This document shows, in pieces, positions 40,847 to 47,827 of a stretch of DNA of 64,000 bases; position 1 is the first letter of the stretch, and the number at the start of each line of letters is the position of its first letter. The translations under genes and the position numbers were made by a program. Origin of the DNA: Herbiconiux sp. VKM Ac-1786 (GTDB lineage Bacteria > Actinomycetota > Actinomycetes > Actinomycetales > Microbacteriaceae); assembly GCF_015350805.1 (NCBI RefSeq), contig NZ_JADKSG010000001.1, forward strand, positions 2,156,513-2,220,512, given 5' to 3'. The notes under the pieces were generated by a model. The model worked only from the letters and a program-made list of their open reading frames with translations, ran no database searches and was not told where the DNA came from.

Positions 40847-41707
40847 CTAGTCGTCGATGCTGCGGCTGCGCGGCTGCACCATCGGGATCTCGTCGATGCC
40901 GCCCGAGAGGCGGGCGATGGCGGCCTCGGCGTCGTAGTTCGGGTCGGGCACGATGAACGACGAGGTGATGGCGTGGTAGGAGATGGCCGCGAGCGACACC
41001 TCGGCCGAGCGGCCCTCGTTCTCGATGTTGTAGCGCGCCTCGACGAGGTCGGGGATGATCGCCCGCGAGATGCCGAGGCCCTCGATGACGGCCGAGGAGG
41101 CGACGACCAGGGGGCGGTAGTCGTCGTTCAGGTCGGGGCGGAGGCGGTAGCCGACCGCGGGGATGATGTTGCGGTAGAACACCTCCATCTGGTCGAGGAA
41201 GGCGAGCTCGCTGTTGCGCAGCGACTCGATCACCCGGTCGCGCACGGCGGAGGGGTAGGAGAGGGCGGTCGCGGCCAGGGCCACGTAGGTGCGCCACTGC
41301 ACCGAGGAGGTGACGGCCTCGAAGTTCTGCTCGGCGGCGAGGCTGACGACGTCGAGGTAGATGCGACGGCGGCCCTCGGAGGTGCGCAGCTCGTCGGCGC
41401 GGAAGCCGAGGTACTCCCAGGTGGCGACGAGCGACTCCTCGTCGGCACGGCCGGGGGAGACCTGGTTGGCGACCTCGCTGAGCAGGTCTTCGAAGAAGGC
41501 CTCCTTGGTCTCCCAGAGCTTGTAGACCGCGCTGCGGGGCACGCCGGCCTCTTTGATCAGGTCGTCCATCAGGAGGTGCTCGAAGCCGACCGTGAGGCCG
41601 TTGGTCTGCACGAGACCCATCGCCGTCTGCAGCAGGGCGGTGCGCACCTCGTCCTTGGGCACCTTGCCGCGGCCTGCCGCGGACTTCCCCCAGCTGTTCT
41701 CTGACAT
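40847..41707 (-). CDS. TetR-family regulator, long form
   Basis: At 286 residues it is longer than the usual 190-220. The N-terminal helix-turn-helix is EVRTALLQTAMGLVQTNG, LLMDDLIKEAGVPRSAVYKL, WETKEAFFEDLL. The C-terminal extension (SSFIVPDPNYDAEAAIARLS and beyond) is unusual. GAGAGGGG precedes ATG 41707. It is divergent from the LuxI-like/ThiF-like gene pair. A 7+7 inverted repeat, TTGGGAC-ATAAC-GTCCCAA, lies 25 bases upstream of its start and is the likely operator for both directions. Confidence 0.88.
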   Translation of the reverse strand: MSENSWGKSAAGRGKVPKDEVRTALLQTAMGLVQTNGLTVGFEHLLMDDLIKEAGVPRSAVYKLWETKEAFFEDLLSEVANQVSPGRADEESLVATWEYLGFRADELRTSEGRRRIYLDVVSLAAEQNFEAVTSSVQWRTYVALAATALSYPSAVRDRVIESLRNSELAFLDQMEVFYRNIIPAVGYRLRPDLNDDYRPLVVASSAVIEGLGISRAIIPDLVEARYNIENEGRSAEVSLAAISYHAITSSFIVPDPNYDAEAAIARLSGGIDEIPMVQPRSRSIDD

Positions 41708-41731
41708 CGATCAGCCCCTCTCGGAATCATT

Positions 41732-41750
41732 TTGGGACATAACGTCCCAA
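41732..41750. promoter_or_regulatory. TetR-type operator TTGGGAC-ATAAC-GTCCCAA
   Basis: Perfect 7-bp arms (41732-41738 and 41744-41750) with a 5-base centre in the divergent gap between the long TetR gene and the LuxI-like/ThiF-like genes. Confidence 0.7.
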
Positions 41751-41901
41751 GTTGCAAACGAACACGACCCGCTCTTATGCTCGATTTCACGGCACCCAGC
41801 GCGCGCGGACCAGCCGGTCGATCCCCACCCAGGTGAACAATCGGAGGAACCCGCAGTGCTCCGTGTGGCTCTCACCTCCGAATTCTGCCAGAGGACCGCC
41901 G

Positions 41902-42792
41902 GTGTCGCGCATTGATCGCACCATCTCCAACGCGGCCGTCATCCCACTCATCGACGGGTCGCCCGCCTTCGTCGTCGAGCCGGAAGCCCGCCTCGCCTCG
42001 GGGGTGATCGCCGTGAACGGCGTCGCCCTCCCCGGCTTCGAGGAGGCGTACCGGCAGCACTTCGAGTTCCGCCGCCGCGTCTACGTGGAGCAGACCGGCC
42101 AGCTCGACCCCTCCGACCTCTCCGACGACGGGCTCGACCGCGACGAGGACGACGCCCGCTCGGTGACGTTCGCGATCTTCGAGAACGCGCCGGAGGGCGT
42201 GCGCATCGTCGGCGTGGCCCGCGCCATCATCAAGGGGGCCGTCGGCGTCGACCGGCCGCTGCCGGTGGAGGACTTCTGCCCCGAGGTGTTCGCCGAGCAT
42301 CCGCTGCCCGAAGGGAGCGCCGAGGTGTCGCGCGTGATCGCCCGGCACGAGCGGGTGGCGATGCAGGAGCTCATCCAGTGGCACCTGTTCGCGATCATCT
42401 CCTCCTACTTCACCACCCACGGCCTCGGGCGGGCCTTCGCGATCATCGAGCCCTGGCTCGAGCGGCACCTCGCGGGGATGCTCTCCATCTGGAGCATCGG
42501 CGAGCCGCGCTACATCGAGCACTACCTCGACTACAACCAGCCGGTCGAGTTCGACCAGCCGGGCTCGGCCGACCGCATCAACGAGCGCAACGCCACCATC
42601 CTCGGCCAGCTCGCGGCGGCCGACGGAGAGCTGCAGTACTTCGGGCGCATCTCGCGGGCGCAGCGGGCGCTCGCGGTCGAGTCGGGGGTGGCGCCGGATG
42701 TTCGGGCCGGGGCTGGTGCGGGTGCCTCTGCGGGTGCGGGTGCCTCTGCTGGTGTCGACGCCGCTGCCGGCGAGGTCGCCGAGAGCCTGTGA
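41902..42792 (+). CDS. LuxI/FeeM-like GNAT, putative N-acyl amino acid or autoinducer synthase
   Basis: GTG 41902 follows AGAGGA; the ATG-type frame from 41752 crosses the operator region and is rejected. The 296-residue protein has the autoinducer-synthase/N-acyl-amino-acid-synthase GNAT signature. A receptor loop of YRQHFEFRRRVYVEQTGQLD is followed by an acidic DLSDDGLDRDEDDARSVTFA, then RIVGVARAI, AEVSRVIARHERV and GLGRAFAIIEPWLERHLAG. Such enzymes join an acyl chain from acyl-ACP or -CoA to an amine. The C-terminal tail is Gly/Ala/Ser low complexity. The next gene encodes an E1-like enzyme 16 bases on, so a two-step biosynthesis is likely. Confidence 0.7.
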   Translation: MSRIDRTISNAAVIPLIDGSPAFVVEPEARLASGVIAVNGVALPGFEEAYRQHFEFRRRVYVEQTGQLDPSDLSDDGLDRDEDDARSVTFAIFENAPEGVRIVGVARAIIKGAVGVDRPLPVEDFCPEVFAEHPLPEGSAEVSRVIARHERVAMQELIQWHLFAIISSYFTTHGLGRAFAIIEPWLERHLAGMLSIWSIGEPRYIEHYLDYNQPVEFDQPGSADRINERNATILGQLAAADGELQYFGRISRAQRALAVESGVAPDVRAGAGAGASAGAGASAGVDAAAGEVAESL

Positions 42793-42808
42793 GCGAATCG
42801 CTGCGCCG

Positions 42809-43771
42809 ATGAGATCGCTGAGCGACCCCGAGTTCTCGCGCAACTACGGCTTCTGGAGCGAGGCGGAGCAGCGGGCGCTCACCGAGTCGCGCGTCGCGAT
42901 CGCCGGGGTGGGCGGCGTCGGCTTCCAGGTCGGCACGAAGCTCGCGCGGATGGGTGTCGGGAGCTTCAGCATCGCCGACCCCGAGGTGTTCGAGCGGGCC
43001 AATGCGAACCGCGTGCCCGGAGCGAGCGCGCTGAGCTACGGCCGTTCGAAGGCGACGGTGTTCCGCGAGGAGGTGCTGGCCATCAATCCGTCGGCGGTGG
43101 TCGACGTCCACGGCGACGGCGTCACGCCCTCGAACGCGGCCGAGTTCCTCGCGGGCGCCGACCTCGTCTTCGACGAGTCGGAGACGACTCAGCCCGAGAT
43201 CGGCACGGCCATCGCCCGTCAGGCGCGCGCCCAGGGCATCGCCGACCTGCTCGTGGTGAACGTCGGCTTCTCGTCGATGGCGACGGCGTTCGGGCCCTCC
43301 GGGCGGTTCACCTTCGAGCGCTACATGGGCCTGCCCGAGGGTGCGCCGCTCGACGAGATCGCGCAGCTGTCGGTCGACTTCTCACGCGTCCTGCCGTACG
43401 TGCCGCCGTACAGCGACCTGCGCGGACTCGCGGCGGTCGCCACCGCGGGCCCTGACGGCACGCATCCGTCCCTGCCGTCCATCGCTCCCGGCGTCGACCT
43501 CGCCAGCGCGCTCGGCAGCACGCAGGCGTTCCTGCACCTGATGCACCGCAAGGGGCTGGGGCAACGCCGCCGCCGGCCCGTCTGGGCGCCGCGGGTGGCC
43601 GTGCTCGACGCATACACGGTGACCGGCCGCATCATCCGCGCGTCGAAGGCGACGCACCTGCGGCACCTGCTCGTCGCCGCCGCGCGCGACCGCGCCGGGC
43701 GCAACCCGCGGGGCTCGTACACGCACGAGGACATCGCCCGGCGGGCCCGTCTCGACGACGCCGATCGATGA
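42809..43771 (+). CDS. ThiF/E1-like adenylating enzyme without cysteine
   Basis: ATG 42809 is 16 bases after the previous stop; the ORF extension upstream overlaps that gene. The 320-residue protein has an E1-type ATP-binding Rossmann core: FSRNYGFWSEAEQRALTESR leading to VAIAGVGGVGFQVG (glycine motif residues 33-38), then ADPEVFERANANR supplying the Asp, Asn and Arg for ATP. FDESETTQPEIG fills the usual adenylation position. There is not one cysteine in the protein, so it cannot form an E1 thioester or carry the CxxC zinc sites of ThiF/MoeB. Acyl-adenylate use for amide or N-P bond formation, as in MccB-type enzymes, is inferred. Confidence 0.8.
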   Translation: MRSLSDPEFSRNYGFWSEAEQRALTESRVAIAGVGGVGFQVGTKLARMGVGSFSIADPEVFERANANRVPGASALSYGRSKATVFREEVLAINPSAVVDVHGDGVTPSNAAEFLAGADLVFDESETTQPEIGTAIARQARAQGIADLLVVNVGFSSMATAFGPSGRFTFERYMGLPEGAPLDEIAQLSVDFSRVLPYVPPYSDLRGLAAVATAGPDGTHPSLPSIAPGVDLASALGSTQAFLHLMHRKGLGQRRRRPVWAPRVAVLDAYTVTGRIIRASKATHLRHLLVAAARDRAGRNPRGSYTHEDIARRARLDDADR

Positions 43772-43943
43772 CTTCGATGTCATCGGCGGAACTGCCCTAG
43801 CACACCCCGACATGCGGCTTCTGCCCCGTGTATTGGGGGCGCGTGACCGTGTAATGTGAGGCTGACGGTGACGTCATTAGCGCCCCTGTTTCATGGTCGT
43901 AAGGGTAACGGCTGAACATGGCAGGCGGTGTCGACGTCTCCTT

Positions 43944-43976
43944 GCGGGATGAGAGTATCGGGTCCTCTCATCCCGC
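43944..43976. other. Perfect 12-bp hairpin, 9-base loop
   Basis: GCGGGATGAGAG (43944-43955) and CTCTCATCCCGC (43965-43976) are exact complements. TAAATCTATTG follows, so the U-tract is poor. It lies in the 255-base gap between the ThiF-like and glyoxalase-like genes and may end the former transcript or serve as an operator. No gene is supported in that gap. Confidence 0.65.
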
Positions 43977-44013
43977 TAAATCTATTGAGGGGCGCGTCTC
44001 AGGCCACCCGCGC

Positions 44014-44019
44014 TACGGT
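44014..44019 (+). promoter_or_regulatory. -10 element, leaderless glyoxalase-like transcript
   Basis: TACGGT, seven bases before GTG 44027. Confidence 0.6.
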
Positions 44020-44026
44020 CGGTGAC

Positions 44027-44416
44027 GTGAAACTGAACCGCGTGCACCACATCGCCGTCATCGCCACCGACTACGAGCGCTCGAAGGCCTTCTATCTCGA
44101 CGTGCTCGGCTGCACCCTGCTGACCGAGGTCTACCGGGGCGAGCGCGACTCGTGGATGGGCGACCTCGCCCTGAACGGCGAGTACCTGATCGAGCTGTTC
44201 TCGTTCCCGAACCCGCCGGCGCGCCCCTCGGGCCCCGAGGCCACCGGGCTCCGTCACCTGGCCTTCGAGGTCGACTCGGTTCCGGATGCGCGGGCCGAGC
44301 TCGTGGCCAAGGGCGTGCGCTGCGAGGAGCTGCGGGTCGACCCGCACACCGGGCGGGAGATGCTGTTCTTCTTCGACCCCGACGGGCAGCCGCTGGAGCT
44401 GTACGCCGCCGCGTGA
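44027..44416 (+). CDS. VOC/glyoxalase-fold protein (YaeR/GloA2-like)
   Basis: GTG 44027 is preferred to an upstream ATG because TACGGT stands seven bases before it. The 129-residue protein has the two paired beta-alpha-beta-beta-beta units of the vicinal oxygen chelate fold. They are VHHIAVIATDYERSKAFYLD and LGCTLLTEVYRG in the first half, TGLRHLAFEVDSVPDARAEL and FFFDPDGQPLELY in the second. Metal ligands His (HHIAV), His (RHLAF) and Glu (PLELY) are in place. It may be a lactoylglutathione-lyase-like metalloenzyme or a bleomycin-resistance-like binder; the reaction is not known. Confidence 0.85.
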   Translation: MKLNRVHHIAVIATDYERSKAFYLDVLGCTLLTEVYRGERDSWMGDLALNGEYLIELFSFPNPPARPSGPEATGLRHLAFEVDSVPDARAELVAKGVRCEELRVDPHTGREMLFFFDPDGQPLELYAAA

Positions 44417-44468
44417 CCTTTCGTCGCACTCTGCGCTCCGTCTGAGTTCGGATGCGCTTGCCCTTGGT

Positions 44469-44484
44469 TCGAAGATGTGTTCGA
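44469..44484 (+). promoter_or_regulatory. LexA-like SOS box overlapping the radical SAM promoter
   Basis: TCGAAGATGTGTTCGA differs at one position from the actinobacterial SOS consensus TCGAAC-N4-GTTCGA. It ends eight bases before ATG 44493 and overlaps the TTCGAAT segment that would serve as -10. Confidence 0.5.
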
Positions 44485-44492
44485 ATGTCGGC

Positions 44493-45665
44493 ATGCGCTG
44501 GACAGGACAGACCCTCTCATCGGAAGCGCCGGCCGCCCTGCCCGGGCTGGCGCGGCTCAGCAATCTCGTGCGCACGGTGCAGACCCCGGAGTTCGCGGGC
44601 ATCACCTTCCACGAGGTGCTCGCCAAGAGTGCGCTGAACCACGTGCCCGGAGCGAGCTCGTCGCTGCCGTTCGCCTGGACGGTGAACCCGTACCGCGGCT
44701 GCTCGCACGCCTGCGTCTACTGCTTCGCGCGCCCCACCCACGGCTACCTCGACCTCGACGCCGGCGACGACTTCGACCGGCAGATCATCGTCAAGGTCAA
44801 CGTGGGCGAGGTGCTCCGCAAGGAGCTGTCCAAGAAGTCGTGGGGGCATCACCCGGTGGCCCTCGGCACCAACACCGACCCGTATCAGCGCGCCGAGGGC
44901 CGCTACGCGCTGATGCCCTCGATCATCCGGGCCCTCGCCGAGTCGGGCACCCCGCTGTCCATCCTCACCAAGGGGTCCCTGCTGCGGCGCGACCTCGACC
45001 TCATCGCCGACGCCTCGCGCGTGGTGCCGGTCAGCCTGGCGATGTCGATCGCGATCTACGACGACGAGCTGCAGCAGTCCATCGAGCCGGGCACGCCGAG
45101 CACGAAGGCGCGGCTCGCCACGGTCACCGCCGTACGGGAGAAGGGGCTGGACTGCCAGGTCTTCCTGATGCCGGTGCTGCCGTTCCTCACCGACTCCGTC
45201 GAGCACCTGGAGCACGCCGTGTCGCTGGCCGCCGAGGCGGGCGCCTCGAGCGTCGTCTGGTCGGCGCTGTACCTGAAGCCGGGCGTGCGGGAGTGGTACA
45301 CCGGATGGCTGCAGCGCGAGCATCCGGAGCTCGTCGCCCCGTACGCGAAGCTGTTCGCGCGGGGCAGCTACGCGCCGAAGGAGTACCGGGAGTGGCTGGC
45401 GGCGCGCATCCGGCCGATCCTGCGGCGGCACGGGGTCGGGAGCGGGCGGCTGTCGCCGGTCACCGGCGGGGTGCTGCCGGCGGGCGCGGGCGACGGGGTG
45501 CTGCAGTGGGGGAGCTTCGGGGCGGGTGGTGCGGATGTGTCCGGCGCCGGGGCGGCTGGCGCAGGGGTGTCCGGTGCTGGGGTGTCCGGTGCTGGCGCTG
45601 ACGGGCAGATCGACGGGGCGGCGGTGCCGGCTCTGCTGCCGGCGGGGCAGCCGACGCTGTTCTGA
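44493..45665 (+). CDS. Rv2578c-family radical SAM protein
   Basis: The 390-residue protein contains the radical SAM cluster motif C-x3-C-x2-C in YRGCSHACVYCFARPTHGYL, and other family blocks (ALGTNTDPYQRAEGRYALMP, GTPLSILTKGSLLRRDLDLI, VFLMPVLPFLTDS). It belongs to the SplB-like Rv2578c group. ATG 44493 is the first start after the SOS-like box; 44475 would place the box within the gene. The C-terminal 60 residues are low complexity with a VSGAG repeat. The SOS-like box suggests a DNA-damage link, but the substrate is unknown. Confidence 0.85.
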   Translation: MRWTGQTLSSEAPAALPGLARLSNLVRTVQTPEFAGITFHEVLAKSALNHVPGASSSLPFAWTVNPYRGCSHACVYCFARPTHGYLDLDAGDDFDRQIIVKVNVGEVLRKELSKKSWGHHPVALGTNTDPYQRAEGRYALMPSIIRALAESGTPLSILTKGSLLRRDLDLIADASRVVPVSLAMSIAIYDDELQQSIEPGTPSTKARLATVTAVREKGLDCQVFLMPVLPFLTDSVEHLEHAVSLAAEAGASSVVWSALYLKPGVREWYTGWLQREHPELVAPYAKLFARGSYAPKEYREWLAARIRPILRRHGVGSGRLSPVTGGVLPAGAGDGVLQWGSFGAGGADVSGAGAAGAGVSGAGVSGAGADGQIDGAAVPALLPAGQPTLF

Positions 45666-45686
45666 CGGGGCGGTGGTGGCGGGGCA

Positions 45687-45692
45687 TAGGGT
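45687..45692 (+). promoter_or_regulatory. -10 element, leaderless tdk transcript
   Basis: TAGGGT, six bases before GTG 45699. Confidence 0.6.
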
Positions 45693-45698
45693 GTTCGG

Positions 45699-46310
45699 GT
45701 GGCGAAACTGTATTTCCGGTTCGGGGCGATGAACAGCGGCAAGAGCACCGCGATGCTCCAGGCCGCCTACAACTACGAGGAGCGCGGCCAGCAGGTGCTG
45801 ATCGCGAAGCCCGCGGTCGACACCAAGGGCGACATGCAGATCGTCTCGCGCCTCGGGGTCACCCGTGACGCCGACTTCCTGATCGCACCCGACACCGAGG
45901 TGCGCGCCGAGTTCCAGAGCCGGCGCGACGAGGTCGTGCGCGAGACCGGGGTCGACGTCAGCTGCCTGCTGGTCGACGAGGCGCAGTTCCTCACACCCGG
46001 GCAGGTCGACGACCTGCTGCGCATCGCCATCCTCGACGGGGTGCCCGTGCTGGCGTACGGCATCCGCAGCGACTTCCAGACGGAAGGGTTCCCGGGGAGC
46101 ATCCGTCTGCTGGAGGTCGCGCACAGCCTCGAGGAGCTGAAGACGATCTGCCGTTGCGGCCGCAAGGCCATCTTCAACGCGCGCACGATCGGCGGGCGCT
46201 ACGTGTTCGACGGGGCGCAGGTCGCGATCGACGGAGAGGACGTCACCTACGAGTCGCTCTGCGGGGCGTGCTATCTCGAGGAATCGCACGGCCGCCTCGG
46301 CCATCACTGA
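45699..46310 (+). CDS. tdk: Thymidine kinase
   Basis: The 203-residue type II thymidine kinase phosphorylates thymidine for salvage. P-loop GAMNSGKST is near residue 10, the Walker B/lasso LLVDEAQFLTPGQVDDL in the middle, and zinc ligands in CRCGRKA and CGACY near the end. GTG 45699 is fixed by a TAGGGT element six bases upstream. It is a single-gene unit after the radical SAM gene. Confidence 0.95.
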   Translation: MAKLYFRFGAMNSGKSTAMLQAAYNYEERGQQVLIAKPAVDTKGDMQIVSRLGVTRDADFLIAPDTEVRAEFQSRRDEVVRETGVDVSCLLVDEAQFLTPGQVDDLLRIAILDGVPVLAYGIRSDFQTEGFPGSIRLLEVAHSLEELKTICRCGRKAIFNARTIGGRYVFDGAQVAIDGEDVTYESLCGACYLEESHGRLGHH

Positions 46311-46379
46311 CGGGTCGAAGACGACCCGGGTGCGGCTGAGCCGGCCGTGCGGTGGGAACAGACGGCTAGCGGCCGGCGG

Positions 46380-46529
46380 CTAGCGGCGGCGGCTGAGGGC
46401 GGGCCTGGCCGCGAACGTCCAGTCCGACTGGTCGCGGAGCTTGATGGAGCGGCCGACGGCGAGTGCGATGCCAGTGGCACCCACCACCCAAGCGGTGGCC
46501 ACGAGTGCGGCGATAGCGATGAAATCCAC
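46380..46529 (-). CDS. 49-residue single-helix membrane protein
   Basis: A short frame from GTG 46529, preceded by GAAGGGAA, encodes one hydrophobic helix (FIAIAALVATAWVVGATGIA), then a basic-aromatic tail (RDQSDWTFAARPALSRRR). It lies downstream of the tRNA-Pro terminator on the same strand. Similar tiny membrane proteins occur in actinobacteria but no family name is known to me. The good ribosome site supports it. Confidence 0.55.
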   Translation of the reverse strand: MDFIAIAALVATAWVVGATGIALAVGRSIKLRDQSDWTFAARPALSRRR

Positions 46530-46584
46530 GGTGATTCCCTTCGAGCACGGGTCGGGGTGCCCGGTTGAGAAGAGGATACGCACA

Positions 46585-46618
46585 AAACCGGCCAGAGCGT
46601 GGTAACTCTGGCCGGTTT
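46585..46618 (-). terminator. Intrinsic terminator of tRNA-Pro
   Basis: AAACCGGCCAGAG (46585-46597) pairs perfectly with CTCTGGCCGGTTT (46606-46618) around an 8-base loop. On the minus strand the stem ends in TTTT. It lies nine bases after the tRNA 3' end. Confidence 0.85.
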
Positions 46619-46626
46619 CTGATGTG

Positions 46627-46700
46627 TCGGGGTAGCGGGATTCGAACCCACGACCTCCTCGTCCCGAACGAGGCGCGCTACCAAGCTGCGCCACACCCCG
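46627..46700 (-). tRNA. tRNA-Pro (anticodon CGG)
   Basis: On the minus strand the 74-base sequence begins CGGGGTGTGGCGCAGC. It has a GCGC D-arm, anticodon arm CCTCG-TTCGGGA-CGAGG (anticodon CGG, reading CCG), T-arm GTGGGTTCGAATCCCGC, and acceptor end TACCCCG with discriminator A. The 3' CCA is not encoded. Confidence 0.95.
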
Positions 46701-46886
46701 AATTCACCACCACGCGAGCGCGGTTGGAACTCAACAAGAATACCCGATATTCCAGCGCCGCGAGACCACTCGCGTGGAACTGGGCCCGCGCGCGGCTCCC
46801 GGTCGGGTGGGAACGGGGCCGTTGGGGGTCGGCGCGTCGCCGCCGTCCGGTCGGTGCCGAACCGCCGCCGGGGTCAGCCGGCGGGG

Positions 46887-47822
46887 TCAGCTCGCGCGGG
46901 CCGTGAGCGTCAGCAGCGTGGCCTCGGGCGGGCAGGCGAACCGCACCGGCGCGTAGATCGACGTGCCGAGCCCGGCCGACACGTTCAGGTGCGCCGAGTG
47001 GAAGCCGTGCCGCCACAGGCTCAGCCCCTTCACCTGGTCGCGCGGGATGTCGCAGTTCGTCACGAGTGCCCCGAACCCGGGCACGCAGACCTGTCCGCCG
47101 TGCGTGTGTCCGGCGAACATCACCTGGGCGCCATGGGTCACGAACGAGTTCAGCACGTACTGGTACGGCGCGTGCGCCACGCCGATCGAGACCCGCGGGC
47201 CGCGATCGGCGTTCTCACGCAGCTCGTCGAGGGCGCCGGGGATGCGCTCGAGCTTGTCGAAGCGGCGATGCGGGTCGTCGACGCCGAAGAAGTCGATGAT
47301 CGTGCCGTTCACCTCGGTGGTGACGGCCCGGTTGTTCAGGTTCTTCCAGCCGAGCGAGTCGAAGAAGCCCTCGAGCGCCGCCGTGTCGAGCCGCTCCGAC
47401 GAGTGCGCGTGCTTCGACGGGCCCAGGAAGTACCGCAGCGGGTTCTTCGGCGACGGCCCGAAGTAGTCGTTCGAGCCGTTCACGTAGACGCCGGGCACCC
47501 CCGCGAACACGTCGAGGGCCGAGCGGATGCCCGACAGCCCGTCCCGGTGGCCGAGGTTGTCGCCCGTGTCGACCACGAGGTCGGGCTTCAAACGAGCGAG
47601 CTCCCGCACCCACTCCTGCTTGTGCGTCTGCCACGGCGCCATGTGCAGGTCGGACAGGTGCAGTACCCGGATGTCGTCGGCACCCGGAGGCAGCACCTCG
47701 ACGGTCGCCGTGCGCAGCGTGAAGCGGTTGCGCTCGATCAACGTGCCGTAGGCGAGGGCTCCGGCGCCGGCCGCCGCGACCACGCCGATGGCGGTCGCGG
47801 CGGCCCGCGGTAGAGCGGACAC
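46887..47822 (-). CDS. Membrane-anchored metallophosphoesterase
   Basis: The 311-residue protein starts at GTG 47822, with an N-terminal membrane anchor (AAATAIGVVAAAGAGALAYG). The calcineurin-like metal motifs follow: DLHMAP, DTGDNLG, NGSND in place of GNHD, AHAP and GHTHGGQ. It starts five bases after the penicillin-binding protein gene ends, so they form an operon, a common actinobacterial linkage. It probably hydrolyses a phosphodiester at the envelope; substrate unknown. Confidence 0.88.
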   Translation of the reverse strand: MSALPRAAATAIGVVAAAGAGALAYGTLIERNRFTLRTATVEVLPPGADDIRVLHLSDLHMAPWQTHKQEWVRELARLKPDLVVDTGDNLGHRDGLSGIRSALDVFAGVPGVYVNGSNDYFGPSPKNPLRYFLGPSKHAHSSERLDTAALEGFFDSLGWKNLNNRAVTTEVNGTIIDFFGVDDPHRRFDKLERIPGALDELRENADRGPRVSIGVAHAPYQYVLNSFVTHGAQVMFAGHTHGGQVCVPGFGALVTNCDIPRDQVKGLSLWRHGFHSAHLNVSAGLGTSIYAPVRFACPPEATLLTLTARAS

Positions 47823-47827
47823 CGGGG

